Shown: piece after piece, positions 1-7,443 of the stretch | Layout of the letters: the number at the start of each line of letters is the position of its first letter | How positions within the stretch are numbered: the first letter of the stretch is position 1 | From: Paracoccaceae bacterium | GTDB taxonomy: Bacteria; Pseudomonadota; Alphaproteobacteria; Rhodobacterales; Rhodobacteraceae | Assembly: GCA_019090405.1 (NCBI GenBank) | Contig: JAHRVZ010000119.1 | Coordinates: 1 to 12,562 of the forward strand | Direction of reading: 5' to 3' | Length of the DNA stretch: 12,562 bases | Translations under genes and position numbers: made by a program | The notes under the pieces: generated by a model | Seen by the model: the letters and a program-made list of their open reading frames with translations, nothing else | Databases searched by the model: none | What the model was told of the DNA's origin: nothing

Positions 1-149
1 CAATGATCGACTATTTTGACCGTGCCCCCGAGGGCTGCGAGATGCTGTCCAACTATCCAAACCTGTCGCAGTGGTGGGCGGCTGTGTCACAGCGAACTTC
101 GGTGCTGCAAACGTGTCCAGACCTTGCCAGCACCGGCCTTGAAGAGTAG
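1..149 (+). CDS. C-terminal end of a probable glutathione S-transferase family protein (partial)
   Basis: Only the last 49 codons or so are present; the reading frame runs in from before the window and ends at a TAG at 147-149. The visible tail contains YPNLSQWWAAVSQRTSV. A 'YPNL..WW....RPSV' block close to the C-terminus is typical of the all-helical C-terminal domain of bacterial glutathione S-transferases, enzymes that conjugate glutathione to electrophiles or act as thiol oxidoreductases. The glutathione-binding thioredoxin fold would be upstream and cannot be checked. The next gene starts 30 bases downstream on the same strand, so co-transcription with sseA is possible. The family call rests on this short tail alone. 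Confidence 0.6.
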   Translation, partial: MIDYFDRAPEGCEMLSNYPNLSQWWAAVSQRTSVLQTCPDLASTGLEE

Positions 150-179
150 GCAGGATTCGACTTTAGCCGAGGGAACAAC

Positions 180-1037
180 ATGTCTCAGGATGATCCTAAA
201 ACACTGGTCTCAACCAACTGGCTTGCAGCACATCTGAAAGACCCGGATCTGCGCATTCTGGATGCCTCGTGGTATATGCCCGCTGACGGTCGTGATCCCC
301 GGGCGGAATATGATGCGGCGCACGTTCCAGGTGCCCGGTTCTTTGACATCGACGATATCAGCGATCAGCGTTCAGATTTGCCGCATATGGCGCCTCCGGT
401 CGAAAAATTCATGTCGCGGATGCGGGGGATGGGTGTTGGTGACGGGCACCAGATTGTTGTCTATGACGGGGCCGGGCTGATGTCTGCGGCGCGCGTCTGG
501 TGGCATTTCAAGCTGATGGGCCAACCTAACATCGCGGTTCTGGATGGCGGGTTTCCGAAATGGCAGGCAGAAGGGCGTGAAATCGAAGACATGCCGCCTA
601 TTGTGCGTGATCGTCACATGACGGTACGGGTTCAAAACCATTTGGTGCGGGATGTAACGCAGGTCTCGGCCGCGTCAAAGCTGGGCGATCACGAGATCAT
701 CGACGCCCGTGCCGCCGCCCGTTTCCGTGGAGAGGTGGCTGAACCGCGTGAAGGACTGCGCAGTGGTCGTATTCCAGGCTCTCGCAATGTGCCGTTCGTG
801 GACCTGCTTAACGCGGACAAGACGATGAAAGACCCCGACGCTTTGCGCACAGTTTTCACGGCGGCGGGTGTTGATCTGTCCAAACCCGCGATCACCACCT
901 GTGGGTCTGGTGTGACAGCCGCGATCATTAGCCTTGCAATGGAACGTGTCGGTAAATCCGACCATTCGGTCTATGACGGTTCATGGTCCGAATGGGGAGC
1001 ATTCCCGACACTACCAATAGAAACCGGAGACGCCTGA
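180..1037 (+). CDS. sseA: 3-mercaptopyruvate sulfurtransferase (tandem rhodanese)
   Basis: This 285-residue cytoplasmic enzyme should move the sulfur of 3-mercaptopyruvate to a thiol or cyanide acceptor, giving pyruvate. Two rhodanese domains are visible: an inactive N-terminal one (about residues 10-140, with ILDASWYMP and an AHVPGARFFDID block) and a catalytic one (about 165-280, with IIDARAAARF and GRIPGSRNVPF). The active-site loop is CGSGVTA with the nucleophile at Cys241. This form of the loop is characteristic of mercaptopyruvate rather than thiosulfate sulfurtransferases. The length is close to E. coli SseA. The ATG at 180 has a GAGGGA ribosome site at 169-174, five bases upstream. 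Its TGA stop overlaps the ATG of tyrB by one base, implying translational coupling. Confidence 0.93.
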   Translation: MSQDDPKTLVSTNWLAAHLKDPDLRILDASWYMPADGRDPRAEYDAAHVPGARFFDIDDISDQRSDLPHMAPPVEKFMSRMRGMGVGDGHQIVVYDGAGLMSAARVWWHFKLMGQPNIAVLDGGFPKWQAEGREIEDMPPIVRDRHMTVRVQNHLVRDVTQVSAASKLGDHEIIDARAAARFRGEVAEPREGLRSGRIPGSRNVPFVDLLNADKTMKDPDALRTVFTAAGVDLSKPAITTCGSGVTAAIISLAMERVGKSDHSVYDGSWSEWGAFPTLPIETGDA

Positions 1038-2221
1038 TGTTTGAAACCCTGAAACAGCAACCCGCAGACAAAATTCTGGCCCTGATGTCGGTCTATCGCG
1101 AAGACCCCCGCAGCAACAAAATTGATCTGGGCGTTGGCGTCTATAAGGATGCCACAGGGAACACTCCAATCATGCGGTCGGTCAAAGCGGCTGAGAAATT
1201 GTTGTGGGAGCAACAAACCTCAAAGGCCTATGTCGGGCTGGTCGGCGATCCGGCCTATTCCGATGCAATGATAAACCTGATCCTGTCAGATGCAGTTCCC
1301 CGTGCCAATGTGGCCGCAGCAGCAACGCCGGGCGGAACCGGTGCTGTGCGACAGGCGTTTGAGCTGATCAGGATGGCCAATCCGTCGGCAAGGGTGTTTG
1401 TGTCCAACCCCACCTGGCCAAACCACATTTCGATCCTGAAATATCTGGGCATGGAAACCGTGGTTTACCGCTATTTCGACAGCGAAACGCGGGGCGTTGA
1501 TTTTGACGGTATGGTCGAGGATCTGGCCGAGGCCCGCGCCGGTGATGTGATCCTGTTGCATGGCTGCTGCCATAACCCGACCGGCGCCAATCTGAATTTG
1601 GTTGAATGGCAGGCCGTCATTGATCTGATGAACAAAAACGGTGCCGTGCCGATGATTGATATTGCCTATCAGGGCTTTGGCGATGGTCTGGAGGCGGACG
1701 CTGCCGGCACTCGGTTGGTGGCAGAAAATGTACCTGAATGCCTGATCGCGGCCAGTTGTTCCAAGAATTTCGGAATTTACCGCGAGCGGACGGGGTTGCT
1801 GATGGCTGTATCATCAGATGCTGGCGCACAGGCGCTTAATCAGGGGACATTGGCCTTCCTGAATCGCCAGAATTATTCTTTTCCGCCCGATCACGGCGCA
1901 CGGTTGGTGACGATGATCCTGAACGATGAAACCCTGCGTGCCGATTGGGCATCCGAACTGGAAGACGTGCGTCTGACGATGCTGAGTTTGCGTCAGTCGC
2001 TGGCGGATGAATTGCAACGCTTGACGGGATCAGACCGGTTTGCATTCCTGGCGCAGCATCGCGGCATGTTCTCGTTGCTCGGCACGACTCCGGATAAGGT
2101 TGAACAGCTACGCACGGATCATGGAATATACATGATCGGGGACAGCCGTATGAACATCGCTGGACTAAACGCAGACACCATCCCGGTTCTGGCCAAGGCA
2201 ATTATCGACGTTGGAATTTGA
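1037..2221 (+). CDS. tyrB: aromatic-amino-acid aminotransferase (PLP, class I, TyrB type)
   Basis: A 394-residue fold-type I, PLP-dependent aminotransferase. It should exchange the amino group of Tyr, Phe, Trp or Asp/Glu with 2-oxo acids in the cytoplasm. Visible landmarks are the N-terminal DLGVGVYKD-like segment (residues 30-38), HNPTG with Asn180, Asp208 and Tyr211 in IDIAYQGFGDG (cofactor ring and phosphate contacts), the Schiff-base Lys243 in SCSKNFGIYRERTG, and Arg371 in DSRMNIAG, which holds the substrate carboxylate. The sequence and length resemble, from memory, the Paracoccus denitrificans aromatic aminotransferase. The frame is open upstream to 983, but the ATG at 1037 is preferred: it matches the family N-terminus, has GGAG at 1026-1029, and overlaps the sseA stop as TGATG. 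Substrate preference within the Asp/aromatic group cannot be fixed from sequence. Confidence 0.9.
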   Translation: MFETLKQQPADKILALMSVYREDPRSNKIDLGVGVYKDATGNTPIMRSVKAAEKLLWEQQTSKAYVGLVGDPAYSDAMINLILSDAVPRANVAAAATPGGTGAVRQAFELIRMANPSARVFVSNPTWPNHISILKYLGMETVVYRYFDSETRGVDFDGMVEDLAEARAGDVILLHGCCHNPTGANLNLVEWQAVIDLMNKNGAVPMIDIAYQGFGDGLEADAAGTRLVAENVPECLIAASCSKNFGIYRERTGLLMAVSSDAGAQALNQGTLAFLNRQNYSFPPDHGARLVTMILNDETLRADWASELEDVRLTMLSLRQSLADELQRLTGSDRFAFLAQHRGMFSLLGTTPDKVEQLRTDHGIYMIGDSRMNIAGLNADTIPVLAKAIIDVGI

Positions 2222-2286
2222 TTGATTTCCGGAATCCTGATTACTAGGCTTGGGCAATCTGGCTTTAGCGATACCAAGGATTTGTT

Positions 2287-2925
2287 TTGACACCGAAAAT
2301 CACGCAAACTCCACAAGACGTTTTGGATTTCTGGTTTCCCGACACAGGTCATCAAAATGACCTGGAAACACACAGAGCATTTTGGAATGAACGCATGCAG
2401 GGCGGCATGGATGCGGCGATCGTTGATAGGTTTGCCGATCTGACACAGGCTGCGGCGACCGGGCAACTGGATCACTGGGCTGACACAGCGCGAGGGCGGC
2501 TTGCCCTGCTGATTGTTCTTGATCAGTTTCCACGATCCCTTTGGCGCGACACGCCGGGGGCTTATGCGCAGGATATCAAAGCAACGCGTTTGGCGCTTGA
2601 GGGAATTGAAAATGGTGATGTTGATCAATTAGAGCCATGGGAGATGACATTCTTTGCAATCGCCATAAGCCATTGCGAAGGTCCGGACCATTTGCAACGC
2701 ATGCGCGGGATTGACGGGTTTGTTGAAAGCGTCGTCGCAAGGTGTCCGAAAAACCTTGGCGAATTCGGCCCCGGCTTGCGTGACCAGCATGAACGTGTGA
2801 CCAACATCATTGCGACCTTTGGCCGACACCCGCATCGCAACGCCCTGTTGGGGCGCATGTCCAGCGCGGAAGAAAAAGAATACATCGCAGCAGGCGATTT
2901 CCCGCATCTGAAAAAGGACATATGA
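2287..2925 (+). CDS. DUF924 family protein of unknown function
   Basis: A 212-residue soluble protein with the family hallmarks VLDFWF (residues 12-17), LIVLDQFPRSLWR (75-87) and FGRHPHRNALLGR near the C-terminus (178-190). DUF924 proteins are predicted to be all-helical and TPR-like; no reaction is established and I do not assign one. There is no signal peptide or membrane segment. The start is a TTG at 2287-2289, supported by AAGGA at 2276-2280 with a six-base gap; no in-frame ATG gives the conserved N-terminus. The gene follows tyrB after 65 bases on the same strand, so it may belong to the sseA-tyrB unit or have its own promoter in that gap. The family call is firm; the role is open. Confidence 0.88.
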   Translation: MTPKITQTPQDVLDFWFPDTGHQNDLETHRAFWNERMQGGMDAAIVDRFADLTQAAATGQLDHWADTARGRLALLIVLDQFPRSLWRDTPGAYAQDIKATRLALEGIENGDVDQLEPWEMTFFAIAISHCEGPDHLQRMRGIDGFVESVVARCPKNLGEFGPGLRDQHERVTNIIATFGRHPHRNALLGRMSSAEEKEYIAAGDFPHLKKDI

Positions 2926-3106
2926 ACCTGAAGTTTGGTACAATAGGTTACATTTCGTACCGTGCGGTGACTGATCAGCCACGCTTTGCTGAGAAGAAAT
3001 TGATAGTGGGTTCAAAGCGAATATCATTCAAACTGGCATCGTTCATCTAACTCCGGTTGCTGGAGGATGAGGTAACAATAGCAGGCGCCGGTTGGAAAAA
3101 TTTCTG
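2926..3106. other. intergenic region between convergent DUF924 gene and amtB
   Basis: About 180 bases with no supported gene. It holds a near-perfect 16-base palindrome at 2967-2982 (GTG-A-CTGATCAG-C-CAC, one mismatched pair) and a GGTAC...GTACC dyad at 2937-2961 with a 15-base loop. Neither is followed by a T-run on the plus strand, so neither is called as a terminator for the DUF924 gene. Both may be chance. Confidence 0.4.
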
Positions 3107-3138
3107 AAAAAAATGCCCGGACGAAATCGCCCGGGCAT
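3107..3138 (-). terminator. intrinsic terminator downstream of amtB
   Basis: ATGCCCGG at 3113-3120 pairs with CCGGGCAT at 3131-3138. After one A/C mismatch, the inner CG/CG pairs close the loop. Read on the minus strand, the stem is followed directly by seven T residues (A-run at 3107-3113 on the plus strand). This is a textbook rho-independent terminator 22 bases beyond the amtB stop. Confidence 0.9.
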
Positions 3139-3160
3139 CTTAACTTTAATGATTTTGGTA

Positions 3161-4507
3161 TCAGCTGTGGTAGGCAGCTTCACCATGTGAGGCTTGGTCA
3201 AGGCCGATGCTTTCGGCTTCGTCGTCAACCCGTAGGCCAAAGAGCATATCAACCAGTTTGAACAGGATGATCGATACGACACCACACCAGACGATGGTGA
3301 TGGCAACCGCTTTGATCTGGATCCATGTCTGACCCATCATTGAATAATCCGCATCCATGATGCCACCCAAAGCGCCGGCCGAGAATATGCCGGTGCCAAC
3401 TGCGCCAACAATACCACCGATACCGTGGATGCCGAACACGTCCAGGCTGTCGTCATAGCCGAACTTGTTCTTCACTGTTGTCACAAAGTAATAGCAGATC
3501 AACGAGGCAATCGCGCCAAGAACAATCGCGCCAACTGGCCCGATGGAACCGGCAGCCGGTGTAACAGCAACCAGGCCTGTGACCATACCGGATGCTGCAC
3601 CCAGCATCGAGGCTTTGCCACGAACGATAGCTTCGATTGCGGACCATGCGATGATTGCGCCAGCCGTTGCGGTGAATGTGTTGATCACTGCAAGTGCTGC
3701 GCCGCCATTGGCCTCAAGGTTGGAACCAGCGTTAAAGCCGAACCAGCCAACCCACAGCAATGCGGCACCAACCAAGGTCAGTGTCATCGAGTGAGGCGCC
3801 ATGTTGTCTTTGCCAAAGCCCTTACGTTTGCCAACCATGATGCACCCGCAAAGGGCTGCGATACCGGCGTTGATGTGTACAACAGTACCACCAGCAAAGT
3901 CCAAAGCACCCATGTTAAAGATAAGGCCAGCACCGTCCCAAACCATATGCGCGATTGGGAAGTAAGCGAATGTCACCCACAGAACCACAAAGGCCAACAC
4001 GGCTTTGAATTTGATACGCTCAGCAAAGGCACCAACGATCAGGGCTGGTGTGATAGCTGCAAAGGTCATCTGGAATGCGATAAAGATGTATTCCGGGATC
4101 ACAACGCCTTCGGAAAAGGTGCCGATCATTGTGTCAGGCGTTACGCCAGCCAGGAACAATTTACCCAGACCACCCCAATAGGGGCTTGTGCTGCCGCCAA
4201 AGGCGAAGGAATAGCCATAAACGACCCAGATTACCATCACGACTGCTGTGATCAGGGTACACTGCATCAACACCGAAAGCATGTTCTTGGACCGTACAAG
4301 GCCACCGTAAAACAAAGCCAGACCCGGCAGGATCATAAGCAGCACCAGAATGGTGGAAACCATCATCCAGGCGACATCGCCCTTGTCCATCGTTTCGACC
4401 ACGGCCGCGACTTCGGTTGTTTCTGTGGTTGTTTCCTGCGCCATCGCAGGCAGGGTCATCATATACGCCGCAGCGGACAGACCCAAAGTTTTAAATATGT
4501 TGTTCAT
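3161..4507 (-). CDS. amtB: ammonium transporter AmtB
   Basis: A 448-residue Amt/Rh-family channel that brings ammonium across the inner membrane as a trimer. The N-terminus has a signal peptide (basic start, hydrophobic core, AMA-Q near residue 23), then a Thr/Glu-rich stretch and about eleven membrane helices. The pore residues are present with a constant offset of about 43 from E. coli numbering: Asp203 in DFAGGTVVHINAG, the twin histidines His211 and His361 (VFGIHGIGG), gate residues Phe149 and Phe258, and Trp190 in the vestibule. There is one extra residue between Trp190 and Asp203. A purine-rich GAGAGAGA tract lies just before the ATG. The gene follows glnK by 29 bases, the classic pair in which GlnK blocks the channel when nitrogen is plentiful. 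Confidence 0.97.
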   Translation of the reverse strand: MNNIFKTLGLSAAAYMMTLPAMAQETTTETTEVAAVVETMDKGDVAWMMVSTILVLLMILPGLALFYGGLVRSKNMLSVLMQCTLITAVVMVIWVVYGYSFAFGGSTSPYWGGLGKLFLAGVTPDTMIGTFSEGVVIPEYIFIAFQMTFAAITPALIVGAFAERIKFKAVLAFVVLWVTFAYFPIAHMVWDGAGLIFNMGALDFAGGTVVHINAGIAALCGCIMVGKRKGFGKDNMAPHSMTLTLVGAALLWVGWFGFNAGSNLEANGGAALAVINTFTATAGAIIAWSAIEAIVRGKASMLGAASGMVTGLVAVTPAAGSIGPVGAIVLGAIASLICYYFVTTVKNKFGYDDSLDVFGIHGIGGIVGAVGTGIFSAGALGGIMDADYSMMGQTWIQIKAVAITIVWCGVVSIILFKLVDMLFGLRVDDEAESIGLDQASHGEAAYHS

Positions 4508-4536
4508 CGTTCTCTCTCTCTTTGGACAGTCGCGGA

Positions 4537-4875
4537 TTAAATCGCGTCTTCGCCTGATTCACCGGTGCGCACGCGGATCGCCTGTTGGACGTCCAGTACA
4601 AAAACCTTGCCGTCACCGATCTTGCCGGTCTGGGCCGATTTGGTGATGGTTTCGACGATTGCGTCGGCGGAATCATCGTTCACAACGATTTCCAGTTTGA
4701 TTTTCGGTACGAAATTCACGGCGTATTCAGCGCCTCGGTAAATTTCGGTATGGCCAGATTGTGATCCAAACCCCTTGATTTCTGTCACCATCATGCCGCG
4801 AATTCCGGCTTCGGTCAGCGCTTCGCGAACCTCGTCGAGCTTGAACGGTTTGATTGTCGCAATGATTAGTTTCAC
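4537..4875 (-). CDS. glnK: nitrogen regulatory protein PII (GlnK)
   Basis: A 112-residue PII protein: a trimeric cytoplasmic sensor of 2-oxoglutarate, ATP/ADP and glutamine status that plugs AmtB and tunes other nitrogen proteins. The start MKLIIATIKPFKLDEV, the T-loop around RGAEYAVNF with the uridylylation site Tyr51, and the nucleotide-binding TGKIGDGKVFV block (residues 83-93) are all diagnostic. The frame stays open upstream to 5004, but the family begins at MKLI. The GTG at 4873-4875 has AAGGGG placed correctly before it, so GTG is the start and the upstream 43 codons are dismissed. The gene is first in the glnK-amtB operon. Its placement with amtB favours the name glnK over glnB. Confidence 0.95.
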   Translation of the reverse strand: MKLIIATIKPFKLDEVREALTEAGIRGMMVTEIKGFGSQSGHTEIYRGAEYAVNFVPKIKLEIVVNDDSADAIVETITKSAQTGKIGDGKVFVLDVQQAIRVRTGESGEDAI

Positions 4876-5129
4876 CTCTGTCCCCTTCAGTTGGTAGGTT
4901 ATCCCTGCAATATAAGGCGTAGAAAAACCCTGATCTGTTGAATAAGGGAACGATTCCTGTTGGAGTTCTGTTACAAAGCACCCCGGAACGCCTATTTTTT
5001 GCACAAATCAGCCGAAATGGTTAAATTTTAGGCAAATAATAAACACTTCGGTTAATGATTGTGCCTCTCTACAAATTGAACCGGGCGGGGTAGTGTCGCC
5101 TAAACAATCAAGGCCGGGCAGGGCTGAAT
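4876..5129. promoter_or_regulatory. divergent upstream region of glnK-amtB and the penicillin-binding protein gene
   Basis: These 254 bases separate two divergent genes and must hold both promoters. I find no good sigma-54 -24/-12 element reading toward glnK. The two nearest candidates are a GG-N9-GC (5001-5013), one base short, and a GG-N10-GC (4917-4930) that lacks the rest of the consensus. Isolated GCAC/GTGC half-sites at 5001-5004 and 5061-5064 resemble NtrC half-sites but are too far apart to form one site. GGTTAA occurs twice (5019-5024 and 5050-5055). The region is AT-rich from about 4991 to 5060. The exact start sites are not resolved. Confidence 0.5.
5076..5106 (+). promoter_or_regulatory. 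weak candidate sigma-70 promoter for the penicillin-binding protein gene
   Basis: TTGAAC at 5076-5081 is a fair -35 hexamer and TAAACA at 5101-5106 a possible -10, but the 19-base spacer is longer than ideal. It lies 24 bases before the ATG. Included only because it is the best match found on this strand. Confidence 0.25.
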
Positions 5130-7295
5130 ATGGCAAAACCACCACGCAAGAAACCACCTCTGGTGGCTGACAAGCGCTATCCGGGACGCTCGGCTGCGTC
5201 CAAACCAAAGCGCAAAACGACCAAGTCGGTTTCAAAGTCAGGGACCAAAACGCGCAAACGGAAATCGTCGGGCGGCAAAGCGCGTAAACCCGGCCCGATC
5301 CGACGTGCTTTGCGGGCGATTTTGATGTGGGTACTTGGGGTCATCTGGTGGGTAACGTGGCGCGCTGGATTGATCGCGTTTCTACTGCTGTCAGTCGCGG
5401 TCGGATACCAGTACATCAAGCTGCCCGATGTCAGCGCGCAACTTGATGGGCGGGCCACCGGGTCTGTGACCCTGTTGGATCGCAACGGTGATGTGTTCGC
5501 CTGGCGGGGGGATCAATTTGGTGGCGTCGTTACCACCGACACCGTATCGCCCTATGTCAAAAATGCTATTGTCGCGACCGAAGACAAAAGGTTCTATCGC
5601 CATTTCGGAGTAAGCCCCCGAGGTGTGGCCAGCGCCGTACGTATCAATCTGCGAGAAGGGCGCGGCCCTTTGTCAGGGCACGGTGGCTCGACCATTACCC
5701 AACAGACGGCCAAGTTGTTGTGTCTGGGCGAACCGTTTGATCCCAAGGCGGGGATCAGCGAATCCGATTATGAAGCCCAATGCAGACGTGGATCTTTGAG
5801 CCGCAAGTTCAACGAGGCGATCTTTGCGCTGGCGATGGAGCTGAAATACTCCAAGGATGAAATCCTGACGATCTATATGAATCGCGCATTTCTAGGAGCA
5901 GGCGCGCGTGGGTTTGAGGCCGCCAGCCAGCGTTACTTTGGCAAGTCAGCCTCAAAGGTCAGCCCGGCAGAGGCGGCGATGCTGGCGGGTTTACTGGTTG
6001 CCCCAACGCGTTTTGCACCGACCAACAGTCTGACAAGGGCACAAAATCGGGCTGGGGTCATTGTCGGTTTGATGTTGGATCAGGGGTATTTGAGCGAACA
6101 ACAGGCGCAGCAGGCTTTGGCGCACCCGGCAGTCTTGTCATCTGCCGCGTCGGCCCGTGCGGGCGGTTATTTTGCCGATTGGGTGATGTCCAGCGGCCCT
6201 GAGTATTTTACACGTAATACAACAGAAGACGTGATTATTCGCACGACGATGGATCCCCGGCTGCAAAAAGCCGCCGAAGATGCGATGATCTATCTGTTCG
6301 AGGAAAAAGTACGCGAGAGTTCTAAGGCACAGGCGGCAATCATTGTAATGTCAGCCGATGGTGCGGTGCGGGCCATGGTCGGCGGACGTCAGACCAAAGT
6401 AAGCGGTGCATTCAATCGCGCCACACAGGCGCTGCGCCAGACCGGGTCAGCGTTTAAGCCGTTTGTCTATGCAACCGCCCTCGAGCTTGGACATTCACCG
6501 CTTGATACAGTTGTGGACGAGCCGACCTGCTGGAGCATCCCCGGATCAGGCCAATGGTGCCCCAAAAACTATACCCACAAACATTACGGTAAGGTGACGC
6601 TGGCCCGTGCATTGCGGGATTCACTAAACGTTCCGGCAGTAAAGGTATCCGAAGCGGTTGGCCGTGATCTGGTGCGTCAGGTGGCTGCTGATTTTGGCAT
6701 CGAAGGTGATCTTGCGGATGGTCCGGCGTTGGCGCTGGGCGCGTCCGAAAGCACGTTGATTGATATGACAGGTGCTTATGCCGGTATTCTGAATGGCGGG
6801 TCGTCGGTGGTTCCTTATGGGTTGGTCGAACTGAAACTACTTGGTGATACCGAGCCCCTGATATCCGTTGAATCCGGAATCGGTGAACGGGTCATTCAGG
6901 TGCCGGCGGCAGAGCAACTTATCTGGATGATGGAAAAAGTTGTCGCCGAAGGCTCGGGGCGACGGGCGGCGATACCAAACTGGCAAGTGGCGGGTAAAAC
7001 CGGAACCACACAGGCTGCGCGCGATGCCTGGTTTGTCGGGTTCACCGCGGAATATGTAGCCGGGGTCTGGATGGGCTATGATGACAATACCCCGCTGACA
7101 GGTGTCACAGGTGGCGGTCTGCCAGCCGAGATCTGGCACGAAACCATGGTGCGTGTGCACGAAGGGTTGGAACCGGTGGCGTTACCGATGCGCGCGCCCA
7201 TACCAAGTACGCAAGCTCCAAAACGGGCACGCCAGGAGCGGCAGAACAAAAGTATTCTGGACGCACTGAAAGGAATATTCGGTAAGTCGAGATAA
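5130..7295 (+). CDS. class A penicillin-binding protein (transglycosylase/transpeptidase)
   Basis: A 721-residue bifunctional enzyme that polymerises lipid II and crosslinks peptidoglycan in the periplasm. Residues 1-62 are a Lys/Arg-rich cytoplasmic tail and 63-93 a membrane anchor. The GT51 glycosyltransferase follows, with catalytic Glu151 in TEDKRFYRHFG, GGSTITQQ (186-193 region) and the RKFNEAIFALAMELKYSKDE helix. The transpeptidase domain has the nucleophile Ser440 in SAFK, SLN (498-500) and KTGT (623-626). The family length is normal. About a dozen residues with two cysteines (Cys198, Cys218) are inserted between GGSTITQQ and RK, and a second close pair (Cys467, Cys477) lies in the transpeptidase domain. 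AGGG at 5120-5123 supports the ATG. PBP1A versus PBP1C naming is unclear, so no symbol is given. Confidence 0.93.
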   Translation: MAKPPRKKPPLVADKRYPGRSAASKPKRKTTKSVSKSGTKTRKRKSSGGKARKPGPIRRALRAILMWVLGVIWWVTWRAGLIAFLLLSVAVGYQYIKLPDVSAQLDGRATGSVTLLDRNGDVFAWRGDQFGGVVTTDTVSPYVKNAIVATEDKRFYRHFGVSPRGVASAVRINLREGRGPLSGHGGSTITQQTAKLLCLGEPFDPKAGISESDYEAQCRRGSLSRKFNEAIFALAMELKYSKDEILTIYMNRAFLGAGARGFEAASQRYFGKSASKVSPAEAAMLAGLLVAPTRFAPTNSLTRAQNRAGVIVGLMLDQGYLSEQQAQQALAHPAVLSSAASARAGGYFADWVMSSGPEYFTRNTTEDVIIRTTMDPRLQKAAEDAMIYLFEEKVRESSKAQAAIIVMSADGAVRAMVGGRQTKVSGAFNRATQALRQTGSAFKPFVYATALELGHSPLDTVVDEPTCWSIPGSGQWCPKNYTHKHYGKVTLARALRDSLNVPAVKVSEAVGRDLVRQVAADFGIEGDLADGPALALGASESTLIDMTGAYAGILNGGSSVVPYGLVELKLLGDTEPLISVESGIGERVIQVPAAEQLIWMMEKVVAEGSGRRAAIPNWQVAGKTGTTQAARDAWFVGFTAEYVAGVWMGYDDNTPLTGVTGGGLPAEIWHETMVRVHEGLEPVALPMRAPIPSTQAPKRARQERQNKSILDALKGIFGKSR

Positions 7296-7443
7296 AGGAT
7301 TCAAGGCTTCAGCCTGGGTCTGATATTGGCATCGGGACGTTGCTGATAGTGTGGCACCAATATTGGCCATGGTTGCGGTGGGGTTCTTTTACAGGTGGTT
7401 TCGCGCTAAGAAACCAAATCAGAACCAAAGACCCAGGACCAGA
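7296..7443 (+). promoter_or_regulatory. upstream region of the ynfA-like gene with short repeats
   Basis: These 148 bases hold ATATTGGC twice in direct orientation (7323-7330 and 7360-7367), the second lying within the perfect palindrome CCAATATTGG (7357-7366). A 7-bp hairpin TGGTTTC...GAAACCA (7396-7416, 7-base loop) lies shortly before the ribosome site. There is no T-run, so it is not a terminator. It may be a regulatory leader, but no known element is recognised. Confidence 0.3.

Noticed and set aside
983..1036. Upstream extension of tyrB by 18 codons
   Set aside because: It lies inside sseA, lacks family similarity, and the ATG at 1037 has a ribosome site and the classic stop-start overlap.
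3425..4540. A 371-codon open frame on the plus strand opposite amtB
   Set aside because: It is rich in Cys, His, Asn and Gln with no domain or membrane pattern, as expected from the reverse reading of a codon-biased transporter gene. The minus-strand AmtB is unambiguous.
4947..4957. GGAA-CGA-TTCC dyad upstream of glnK
   Set aside because: Four-base arms are too short to distinguish from chance and do not match a known nitrogen regulator site.
4876..5004. 43-codon N-terminal extension of GlnK
   Set aside because: PII proteins start at MKLI; the GTG at 4873-4875 has a strong ribosome site right before it.
7304..7315. AGGC-TTCA-GCCT hairpin after the penicillin-binding protein gene, considered as a terminator
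   Set aside because: The stem is only four base pairs and no T-run follows.
7327..7345. TTGGCA...GTTGC, another sigma-54-like pair
   Set aside because: The GG and GC are separated by 12 bases rather than the required 10.
7352..7367. TGGCAC-N5-TTGGC, resembling a sigma-54 promoter upstream of the ynfA-like gene
   Set aside because: The near-invariant GC of the -12 element is GG here and the following base also mismatches. Hits of this quality are expected by chance in 12.5 kb read on both strands.
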